Shown here: piece by piece, positions 6,139-10,637 of the stretch
How the letters are laid out: every line of letters begins with the position of its first letter
Numbering within the stretch: position 1 is the first letter of the stretch
Assembly: GCA_934525735.1 (NCBI GenBank)
Contig: CAKSZM010000064.1
Span: forward strand, 1 to 10,637
DNA from: an uncultured Faecalibacterium sp.
GTDB lineage: Bacteria > Bacillota > Clostridia > Oscillospirales > Ruminococcaceae
DNA: 10,637 bases
Reading direction: 5' to 3'
Notes under the pieces: generated by a model
Database searches by the model: none
Told to the model about the DNA's origin: nothing
What the model saw: only the letters and a program-made list of their open reading frames with translations
Made by a program: the position numbers and the translations under genes

Positions 6139-6557
6139 ACGGGCTGGTTCTCCTTTGCAGCGGTAAAGGCGGTGTGCTCCTCCTGCAGGTGAGCCAGCAG
6201 GTCGCCGAAGACCCAGTTCCGGTTGGAGGGGGTCACGACAGCCTTGAGCGGGATGGTCACCTGTGCCTGCTTCATCAGGTCCAGCAGGGTATCCACGTCC
6301 CGCTCCTTGAAATTGGCCAGTACCAGCGCCGGGGGATAAGCGCCCGGCTCCAGCACCAGCGTGCGGGGCGCTTTGGTCTCTACCTCGCCCAGCAGCTGCG
6401 CCACGGTTTTGCCGGCGTCTGCAGGGGAGACGGTGAGCAGCTTCATGCCGAAGGCGGGCGCCATGCCTTCCAGTTTGCCCCGGTCGGCGGGGGAAAGATT
6501 CCAGCCCAGCGCCAGCGGAACGCCGGCGTTCTGGTTGCGTGCGATATGTGCTTTCAT
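6135..6557 (-). CDS. DUF3783 domain protein
   Basis: This is a 140-residue cytoplasmic protein with no signal peptide. The C-terminal half (about 65-131) matches my memory of DUF3783: a LVL strand, PALVLANF at 76-83, an acidic helix DVDTLLDLM, then IPLKAVVTPSNRNW at 102-115 and the closing EEH at 126-128. The domain has no known activity. The first 60 residues (NLSPADRGKLEGMAPAFGMKLLTV) resemble a small alpha/beta unit I do not recognise. The ATG at 6557 is chosen over a TTG at 6587: TGAGGTC lies 7-8 bases before the ATG, and the predicted promoter would start transcription almost on top of the TTG. Its stop overlaps the apbE start by 4 bases, pointing to a shared process, perhaps flavin or redox related; that is inference from arrangement. 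Confidence 0.85.
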   Translation of the reverse strand: MKAHIARNQNAGVPLALGWNLSPADRGKLEGMAPAFGMKLLTVSPADAGKTVAQLLGEVETKAPRTLVLEPGAYPPALVLANFKERDVDTLLDLMKQAQVTIPLKAVVTPSNRNWVFGDLLAHLQEEHTAFTAAKENQPV

Positions 6558-6597
6558 ATGGTTGACCTCATTTTGCGTGAATTTCAAAATACACTAT

Positions 6598-6606
6598 AGT
6601 ATAACA
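6598..6606 (-). promoter_or_regulatory. Extended -10 promoter for DUF3783-apbE
   Basis: On the minus strand the sequence reads TGTTATACT, an extended -10 (TGn plus TATACT, 5 of 6 to TATAAT). The -35 region is a T-rich stretch near 6620-6626 without a strong match, which extended -10 promoters tolerate. The start would fall near 6590, giving a 5' leader of about 33 bases to the ATG at 6557. Confidence 0.55.
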
Positions 6607-6631
6607 CAAATACGCGCAAAAGAAAATGCGT

Positions 6632-6647
6632 GCACAGCAGTTTGTGC
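6632..6647 (-). terminator. Weak hairpin after ogt
   Basis: On the minus strand GCACA and TGTGC form a 5-bp stem with a 6-base loop just after the ogt stop, followed some bases later by TTTTCTTTT. The stem is short and the T-run distant, so termination is probably poor and ogt transcripts may continue into DUF3783-apbE. Confidence 0.25.
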
Positions 6648-6650
6648 CGC

Positions 6651-7121
6651 TCAGCCCTGTTCCAGTTCCAGCAGGTACTGCTTCATTTCCAGCCCGTAGG
6701 CGTAGCCGGTGAGCTTGCCGGTGCAGCCCACCACCCGGTGGCAGGGCTGCAGGATGGCAATGGGGTTGCGGTTGCAGGCTCCGCCTACGGCCCGGGCGGC
6801 CTTCGGTTTCCCGATGGCGGCGGCAAGCTGGCCGTAGGTGCGGGTCTCCCCGTAGGGAATCTTGTTCATCTCGGCCCAGACCGCTTTCTGGAACGGGGTG
6901 CCCTTCGGTGCCAGCGGCAGGTCGAACTCCCGCCGCGCTCCGGCAAAGTATTCGTTCAGCTGTTCCTCGGCCTCCTGCAGCAGGGGCGTCTCGCAGACCT
7001 TGCGGGGCAGCGGCTCCAGCTCGGGCACACCATCCGGGCAGAGAGCCAGTCCGCAGATAGCGTCGTTTTCTTCTTCCAGCCGGAAGGTGCCGAGGATGCT
7101 GTTCACATACCAGACGTTCAA
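6651..7121 (-). CDS. ogt: Methylated-DNA-protein-cysteine methyltransferase
   Basis: This 156-residue suicide DNA repair protein takes the methyl group from O6-methylguanine onto its own cysteine. The active site is PCHRV at 126-130 with acceptor C127. TPFQKAVW at 75-82, YGETRTYG at 90-97, the recognition helix ARAVGGACNRNP at 109-120 with arginine finger R110, and the C-terminal YGLEMKQYLLELE are all in place. Relatives read NPIPIIIPCHR; here it is NPIAILQPCHR, a mild change. The start is a TTG at 7121, supported by AGGAAAGGAAG ending about 9 bases upstream and by a correct N-terminal length; no in-frame ATG exists near. It lacks the Ada N-terminal domain, so it is a repair enzyme only, not a regulator. 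Divergent from the sirtuin gene across an 89-base gap holding both promoters. Confidence 0.95.
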   Translation of the reverse strand: MNVWYVNSILGTFRLEEENDAICGLALCPDGVPELEPLPRKVCETPLLQEAEEQLNEYFAGARREFDLPLAPKGTPFQKAVWAEMNKIPYGETRTYGQLAAAIGKPKAARAVGGACNRNPIAILQPCHRVVGCTGKLTGYAYGLEMKQYLLELEQG

Positions 7122-7150
7122 AAGTTTCTGCTTCCTTTCCTGTCAGTTTG

Positions 7151-7159
7151 TGCTATACT
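7151..7159 (+). promoter_or_regulatory. Extended -10 promoter for the sirtuin gene
   Basis: TGCTATACT at 7151-7159 is an extended -10. No good -35 is present at 16-18 bases upstream. The predicted start near 7166 gives a leader of about 45 bases. The sequence TTTGTGCTATACTA here closely repeats TTTGTGTTATACTA at the DUF3783 promoter. Confidence 0.5.
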
Positions 7160-7166
7160 AAAATTG

Positions 7167-7175
7167 ATTTTAGCA
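7167..7175 (-). promoter_or_regulatory. Extended -10 promoter for ogt
   Basis: The minus strand reads TGCTAAAAT, an extended -10 (5 of 6 to TATAAT), with TTCACT 16 bases upstream as a partial -35 (4 of 6). The predicted start near 7160 leaves about 38 bases to the TTG at 7121. It overlaps the oppositely directed sirtuin promoter, so the two polymerases could not bind together. Confidence 0.45.
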
Positions 7176-7210
7176 TAAAAATGCTTGCAGTGAAAGGGGC
7201 GTTTTTTGTT

Positions 7211-7933
7211 ATGGTACAGGCATTGGAAGACATCATTGCCAAAAGCAGCAGCATCGTGTTTTTCGGCGGGGCAGGCGTCTCCACCGAGAGCGGCATCCCG
7301 GATTTCCGCAGCGTGGACGGGCTTTATCATCAGAAGTACGCCTACCCGCCGGAGACCATCCTGAGCCACACCTTCTGGGAAGAAAACCCGGAAGAATTCT
7401 ACCGCTTTTACCGCGACAAGCTCATTGTGAAAGGGGCAAAGCCCAATGCGGCGCATCTGCGCCTTGCAAAGCTGGAACGGGAAGGTAAACTGAAGGCGGT
7501 CGTCACCCAGAACATCGACGGCCTGCATCAGGCAGCGGGCAGCAAAACTGTGTATGAGTTGCACGGCAGCACCCTGCGCAACTACTGCACCCGCTGCGGC
7601 AAGTTCTATGATGTGGATTTCATCGCGAACAGCACCGGCGTGCCCCGCTGCACCGAGTGCGGCGGCATCGTCAAGCCGGATGTGGTGCTCTATGAGGAAG
7701 GTCTGGACGAAGAGGTCCTGTCCGGCGCAGTGAACGCCATCCGCCATGCGGATACCCTCATCATCGGCGGTACCAGCCTTGTGGTGTATCCGGCGGCGGG
7801 GCTCATCCGCTACTTCCGGGGCGACCATCTGGTAGTCATCAACATGCAGCCCACCGGTGCCGACGCCGAAGCTGACCTGTGCATCGCAAAGCCCATCGGG
7901 CAGGTGCTGAGTGAAGATGTGAAACTGGATTGA
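7211..7933 (+). CDS. Sir2-family NAD-dependent protein deacylase (sirtuin)
   Basis: Sirtuins remove acetyl or other acyl groups from protein lysines using NAD, giving nicotinamide and O-acyl-ADP-ribose. The 240-residue protein has the full set of motifs: GAGVSTESGIPDFRS at 20-34 (NAD loop), TQNIDGLH at 99-106, catalytic H118 in HGS, four zinc cysteines C126, C129, C147 and C150, KPDVVLYEE at 155-163, and GTSLVVYPAA at 187-196. Length is that of a core bacterial sirtuin with no added domains. The ATG at 7211 is chosen because the motif spacing from it is normal and AAAGGGG lies about 11 bases upstream; the frame is open further back, but that part spans the promoter. It stands first of three codirectional genes; no acetyl-CoA synthetase or other obvious substrate is beside it. 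I see no Tyr/Arg pair clearly marking a desuccinylase. Secure call. Confidence 0.95.
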   Translation: MVQALEDIIAKSSSIVFFGGAGVSTESGIPDFRSVDGLYHQKYAYPPETILSHTFWEENPEEFYRFYRDKLIVKGAKPNAAHLRLAKLEREGKLKAVVTQNIDGLHQAAGSKTVYELHGSTLRNYCTRCGKFYDVDFIANSTGVPRCTECGGIVKPDVVLYEEGLDEEVLSGAVNAIRHADTLIIGGTSLVVYPAAGLIRYFRGDHLVVINMQPTGADAEADLCIAKPIGQVLSEDVKLD

Positions 7934-7934
7934 A

Positions 7935-8013
7935 AATGGAAGCGGAGCGTGCGGTTTCGCGCTGCTTCGTGTCCCCATTCTGTTAAGGTGGAACCAGACT
8001 GAAACGAATGGGG
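7935..8013 (+). promoter_or_regulatory. Possible switching RNA structure over a ribosome binding site
   Basis: CCCCATTC at 7973-7980 is the exact reverse complement of GAATGGGG at 8006-8013, which contains the G-run serving as ribosome binding site for the gene at 8022. A second hairpin competes for the same bases: AATGG (7935-7939) with CCATT (7975-7979), enclosing AAGC-GG-AGCG (7940-7949) pairing with CGCTGCTT (7960-7967). The complementarity is seen; switching is inferred. Confidence 0.35.
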
Positions 8014-8021
8014 GAAACCAG

Positions 8022-8648
8022 ATGATCCAGGTTTGCGACCCGCCGCGCACGCGGCAGGCGAGACGGCTTTCGGCCGAAGAGTTCTGCGGGCTGCTCCGCA
8101 GCGAAGTGAGCAGCATCTACCGCCCCCGCAGCGAGGTGCTGCGGATGATCACGGTAGGAGAAATGTGGGGCATCTGCGGGGCCAGAAGCGAGCCGACTGC
8201 AGGCTGCATCCTTCTGCCGATGGACGCTGACACGGCCGCCGCCGGGGCACTGCGCAGCTTTCTGGGCTGGGGCCGCACGGCGGGCGGGTATGTCCTTACC
8301 CCGCCGGTGGGTGCCGGGGAAGATGTGCCTGCTCTGTTGGCAGCGGCTGTTCTGAGGATGAAGGTTCTGGCCCGCCGCCGCCCCTGCTGGGCCGTGGCGG
8401 AGTGCACCGATGAAACCAGCCTGCCGGTGCTGCTGCGGCAGGGCTTTGCGCTGCGTGCCCTGCGCCCGCTGGACAGCCTTGCACCCTGCTTTTTGCTGCA
8501 GTCGGGCTGCCTGCCCGGAAATCAGCCGCCGGTGTGGGTTCCGCTGGAAGACCGGCGCACGCTGGCGCTCTGGCTGGCCCGGGGCTACGCCGCACTGGAA
8601 AGCCGCGAGGGCCTGCAGGGAACGGTGCTGGCGCTTTATCCGCTGTAA
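8022..8648 (+). CDS. Unrecognised protein, possibly GNAT-like
   Basis: I do not recognise this 208-residue soluble protein. It has no signal peptide or membrane segment. The order of elements is loosely like a GNAT acetyltransferase: a strand pair around residues 49-67 (MWGICGA..GCILLPM), a strand then long helix around 89-118 (GYVLTPPVG..DVPALLAAAVLRMKVL), and WAVAECTDETSLPVLLRQGFAL at about 122-144, which recalls the GNAT ending in which a residue near the helix start precedes LLxxxGF. The acetyl-CoA loop (Q/RxxGxG/A) is not evident, so it may be a degenerate or different fold. It is rich in Arg, Leu, Ala and Cys. The ATG at 8022 has GGGGGAA 6-8 bases upstream. It lies 88 bases after the sirtuin and 22 before the dehydrogenase gene; an acyl-transfer partner for the sirtuin is tempting but unsupported. 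Confidence 0.75.
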   Translation: MIQVCDPPRTRQARRLSAEEFCGLLRSEVSSIYRPRSEVLRMITVGEMWGICGARSEPTAGCILLPMDADTAAAGALRSFLGWGRTAGGYVLTPPVGAGEDVPALLAAAVLRMKVLARRRPCWAVAECTDETSLPVLLRQGFALRALRPLDSLAPCFLLQSGCLPGNQPPVWVPLEDRRTLALWLARGYAALESREGLQGTVLALYPL

Positions 8649-8670
8649 ATGGGAAAGAGAGGAAGTTTAA

Positions 8671-9633
8671 ATGAAAGCAGTCATTCTGGAAAGCTACGTC
8701 ATGCAGCCCGGCGACCTGGACTGGTCCGGCGTGCAGGCTCTTGTGCCGGACACCCAGAGCTATGTCCGCACCGCCTACGAGGAGATCGCGCCCCGCATCG
8801 GGGATGCAGACCTTGTGCTTCTGAATAAATGCCGCATTGACGAGAACATTTTGTCGCAGTGCCCGAACCTGAAGTGGGTGGGCATCATTGCCACCGGCAC
8901 GGACAACCTTGACCTTGCCGCCTGCCGCCGCCATGGCGTGGATGTGGCCAATGTGCCGGGCTATTCTACTTACAGTGTCGCGCAGATGACCTTCAGCCTG
9001 CTGCTGGCCATCTGCCAGTGCGCCGAGCGCTACAACCGTGCCATGACCGATGGCCACTGGCAGCTGAACGTGCCAGCCGAGTACGGCCTGCTGCCCCAGG
9101 TGGAGCTGCTGGGCAAGACCTTCGGCATCTACGGCTACGGCAGCATCGGGCGGCAGACGGCCCGCATTGCAAAGGCCTTCGGCATGAAGGTTCTGGTCTG
9201 CACCCGCACCGTCCGGCCAGAGTATGCTGCCGATGGGGTGGAGTTCGTGGATTTTGATGCCCTGCTGGCGCGCAGCGACGTGCTGAGCCTGCACTGCCCG
9301 GCCACCCCGGCCACCCGGGGCCTTATCAGCGCCGATGCCCTTGCAAAGGCAAAGCCGGGCATGATCCTGCTCAACACCGCCCGGGGCGCACTGGTGGATG
9401 AAACAGCTGTGGCGGATGCGCTGGAAAGCGGAAAGCTTGCGTTCTACGGTGCAGATGCCTTTGGCACTGAGCCGCTCCCGCAGGACAGCCGCCTGCGGAA
9501 ACTGCCAAACGCTATCCTGACACCGCACATTGCATGGACGACCAAAGAAGCCCTGCAGAGGCTGATGGACATCACCACCGGCAATCTGCGCAGCTTTCTG
9601 GCCGGCAGGGGCGAGAATATCGTCAACCCTTGA
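8671..9633 (+). CDS. D-2-hydroxyacid dehydrogenase (hydroxypyruvate/glycerate dehydrogenase-like)
   Basis: This 320-residue cytoplasmic oxidoreductase interconverts 2-oxoacids and D-2-hydroxyacids with NAD(P)H. The N-terminal substrate domain includes ATGTDNLDL at 74-82. The Rossmann motif is GYGSIG at 155-160, followed by the family signatures HCPATPATRGLI at 208-219 and NTARGALVDE at 235-244. The catalytic trio is R238, E267 and H286, the His in TPHIAW. At the end of the second Rossmann strand the sequence is CTRT (177-180) rather than the Asp that binds NAD ribose, hinting at NADP. Substrate cannot be read from sequence; closest resemblance is to glycerate/hydroxypyruvate reductases. The ATG at 8671 has GAGAGGAAG about 8 bases upstream. 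It follows the 208-residue gene by 22 bases, so the two are likely cotranscribed. Its stop codon lies in the -35 box of the flavodoxin promoter. Confidence 0.93.
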   Translation: MKAVILESYVMQPGDLDWSGVQALVPDTQSYVRTAYEEIAPRIGDADLVLLNKCRIDENILSQCPNLKWVGIIATGTDNLDLAACRRHGVDVANVPGYSTYSVAQMTFSLLLAICQCAERYNRAMTDGHWQLNVPAEYGLLPQVELLGKTFGIYGYGSIGRQTARIAKAFGMKVLVCTRTVRPEYAADGVEFVDFDALLARSDVLSLHCPATPATRGLISADALAKAKPGMILLNTARGALVDETAVADALESGKLAFYGADAFGTEPLPQDSRLRKLPNAILTPHIAWTTKEALQRLMDITTGNLRSFLAGRGENIVNP

Positions 9634-9658
9634 TTTTGGCAGGGCGCTGTACTATACT
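9630..9658 (+). promoter_or_regulatory. Promoter for the flavodoxin gene
   Basis: TTGATT at 9630-9635 and TATACT at 9653-9658 are separated by exactly 17 bases, the best -35/-10 pair in the window. The -35 overlaps the dehydrogenase stop codon. Start is expected near 9665, giving a leader of about 92 bases. Confidence 0.7.
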
Positions 9659-9714
9659 GTTCCATGGTTTCAGGCTCTCCCGGTAAAGGAACTGCCGTAA
9701 ATATCGTATGCACA

Positions 9715-9743
9715 AGAGCAGCGGGCAGCTTTGCTGCTGCTCT
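9715..9743 (+). other. Hairpin in the flavodoxin mRNA leader
   Basis: AGAGCA (9715-9720) pairs with TGCTCT (9738-9743), and GCAGC (9725-9729) with GCTGC (9733-9737) around a TTT loop, with a GCGG bulge. It ends one base before the ribosome binding site GAGGGAGG (9744-9751), so it could protect the mRNA or tune translation without covering the site. No T-run follows, so it is not a terminator. Confidence 0.45.
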
Positions 9744-9756
9744 GAGGGAGGTAAAA

Positions 9757-10248
9757 ATGAGCTACGCCATCGTATTCAGCAGCAGAACGGGTAACACCGG
9801 GCTGCTGGCACAGACCCTGCGGGAGCAGCTGCCGCAGGCAGACTGCTGCTATTTTGGCACACCGGATGTTGCCGCACTGGCAGCGGACACCCTTTATGTG
9901 GGTTTCTGGACGGATAAGGGCAAGGCGGACGCCGACACCCTGCAGCTGCTGCAGCAGCTGCGCGGCAAGCGGGTGTTTTTGTTCGGCACGGCAGGCTTTG
10001 GCGGCAGTACCTCCTACTTTGAAAAGATCCTTACCGCCACCCGGCAGGCGCTGGACGAAAGCAATACTGTCATCGGCAGCTTTATGTGTCAGGGCAAAAT
10101 GCCGGTGTCCGTCCGGCAGCGGTACGAGGCCATGAAAGCACAGCCCGGCCACGCGCCCAATCTGGACGCTCTGATCGAAAACTTCGATAAGGCGCTCTCC
10201 CACCCGGACGCTGCAGATCTGGAGCAGCTGAAGCAGACTGTAAAGTAA
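9757..10248 (+). CDS. Short flavodoxin, BilS-like
   Basis: This 163-residue cytoplasmic FMN protein probably carries single electrons to a reductase. The FMN phosphate loop SSRTGNT is at 8-14, just after the first strand. GFWTDKGKAD at 49-58 and LFGTAGFGGS at 75-84 follow, with FMCQGKMP at 109-116. These last three stretches resemble, from memory, the flavodoxins of gut anaerobes named BilS, which accompany the bilirubin reductase BilR; no bilR is in the window, so the named role is only a suggestion. The ATG at 9757 follows GAGGGAGG by 5 bases; the frame is open upstream to 9664, but that part covers the leader hairpin and would put the FMN loop too far in. It is a single-gene unit with its own promoter and terminator. 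Confidence 0.9.
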   Translation: MSYAIVFSSRTGNTGLLAQTLREQLPQADCCYFGTPDVAALAADTLYVGFWTDKGKADADTLQLLQQLRGKRVFLFGTAGFGGSTSYFEKILTATRQALDESNTVIGSFMCQGKMPVSVRQRYEAMKAQPGHAPNLDALIENFDKALSHPDAADLEQLKQTVK

Positions 10249-10253
10249 GTAAA

Positions 10254-10291
10254 AAAGAGCGGTCGCACATGATTTTGTGCGACCGCTCTTT
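10254..10291. terminator. Bidirectional intrinsic terminator
   Basis: A perfect 16-bp stem (10254-10269 with 10276-10291) with a 6-base loop is flanked by A-rich sequence on the left and TTTCT on the right. It lies 5 bases after the flavodoxin stop and 16 bases from the stop of the convergent gene at 10308, and can serve both. Confidence 0.93.
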
Positions 10292-10307
10292 CTGTATAGG
10301 ACAAACG

Positions 10308-10637
10308 TTAGTCAATGGTGGTTTTGGTGCGGCCCACGCCCAGCACGGCAGTGGAGATCTTTTTCCAGCTGTTGCACCCGCACACCCCGTCCACGGTCAG
10401 GCTGGTGCGCCGCTGGTAGCCCCGCAGAGCCTGCTCGGTGCGGGCACCAAAAATGCCGTCGATGCGGCTGCCGGTCTGGTAGCCCAGTGTGGAAAGCGCA
10501 TCCTGCAGGATCATCACATAGCAGCCCCGGCTGCCGCGCCGGAGAGTGGGGTAGCCTGCCGTGGTGCCGCTGCAGGCGGGGGTGCCGTAGCGGCGGTCCA
10601 TGTGCACCCAGGTGGGGGTCTGGCTCAAAGGCTCCAC
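10308..10637 (-). CDS. Peptidoglycan-binding domain protein, N-terminal part outside window
   Basis: The frame is open to the right edge, so only the last 109 or so residues are visible and the GTG at the edge is not a supported start. A PG_binding_1 domain is clear: YPTLRRGSRGCYVMILQDAL, then LGY, DGIFGARTEQALRGYQ, and LTVDGVCGCNSW. This three-helix domain docks on peptidoglycan and usually sits beside a wall-cleaving enzyme. The preceding visible residues (PTWVHMDRRYGTPAC) could be the end of such a catalytic domain, for example an M15-type peptidase where a WxHxD ending is common, but too little is present to decide. Cysteines occur at GCYV, VCGC and PAC, more than usual for the domain. 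It is convergent with the flavodoxin gene across a shared terminator and has no evident link to it. Confidence 0.85.
   Translation of the reverse strand: MEPLSQTPTWVHMDRRYGTPACSGTTAGYPTLRRGSRGCYVMILQDALSTLGYQTGSRIDGIFGARTEQALRGYQRRTSLTVDGVCGCNSWKKISTAVLGVGRTKTTID

Noticed and set aside
5020..6192. 390-codon open frame on the + strand opposite apbE
   Set aside because: It is antisense to a gene with full ApbE motifs, has no family features (long His/Val/Gly/Gln-rich text) and begins inside the terminator hairpin. GC-rich third positions keep it open.
7118..8116. 332-codon open frame on the - strand
   Set aside because: It is antisense to the sirtuin gene, whose catalytic and zinc motifs are intact; no coding signals of its own.
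8296..9528. 410-codon open frame on the - strand
   Set aside because: It lies opposite the dehydrogenase and the 208-residue gene, has shadow-like composition and no motif.
9664..9756. Upstream start for the flavodoxin at 9664
   Set aside because: The added 31 residues cover the promoter's start region and leader hairpin and displace the FMN loop; the ATG at 9757 has a strong ribosome binding site.

Overview
The window looks like chromosomal DNA of a GC-rich gut Firmicute of the Oscillospiraceae/Ruminococcaceae type; Faecalibacterium or a close relative is my best guess. This rests on gene content (a Gram-positive capsule control set with an LCP protein, a Wzz/CpsC-CpsD-CpsB series and a CpsB-type PHP phosphatase), purine-rich ribosome binding sites, TATACT/TAAAAT -10 boxes, GC-rich third codon positions and a flavodoxin of the gut-anaerobe type. 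It is inference; no rRNA or other taxonomic marker is present. I see no tRNA, rRNA, insertion sequence, CRISPR array, integrase or phage gene.

Region 1 (1-4986, all + strand) is the control end of an exopolysaccharide/capsule locus. It holds an LCP-family glycopolymer-attachment protein (cut by the left edge), an unrecognised exported protein of 212 residues, the CpsC/Wzz-like membrane adaptor, the CpsD-like tyrosine kinase with a very tyrosine-rich tail, and the CpsB-like tyrosine phosphatase. The last three are joined by two 4-base start/stop overlaps. A response regulator follows, with its own apparent promoter beside a perfect 12-bp palindrome. Its receiver has Asn where the phosphorylated Asp should be. 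No glycosyltransferase, flippase or polymerase lies in the window. The region ends at a perfect hairpin that can terminate transcription from both sides.

Region 2 (5050-7121, all - strand) holds, in transcription order, an O6-methylguanine-DNA methyltransferase (ogt), a DUF3783 protein and an ApbE-type flavin transferase lipoprotein. The last two overlap by ATGA and share an extended -10 promoter.

Region 3 (7211-10248, + strand) begins divergently from ogt, from promoters whose -10 boxes almost touch. It holds a sirtuin, an unrecognised 208-residue protein with a possible GNAT-like pattern, a D-2-hydroxyacid dehydrogenase and, behind its own promoter and hairpin leader, a short flavodoxin resembling the BilS type. 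A second bidirectional terminator closes the region.

Region 4 (10308-10637, - strand) is the C-terminal end of a peptidoglycan-binding protein cut by the right edge.

The strongest candidates for something undescribed are the pseudo-receiver regulator beside the capsule kinase/phosphatase switch, the unknown secreted protein inside that locus, the DUF3783-ApbE pair, and a possible RNA structure that hides the ribosome binding site of the 208-residue protein. None of these can be called a new system from sequence alone.
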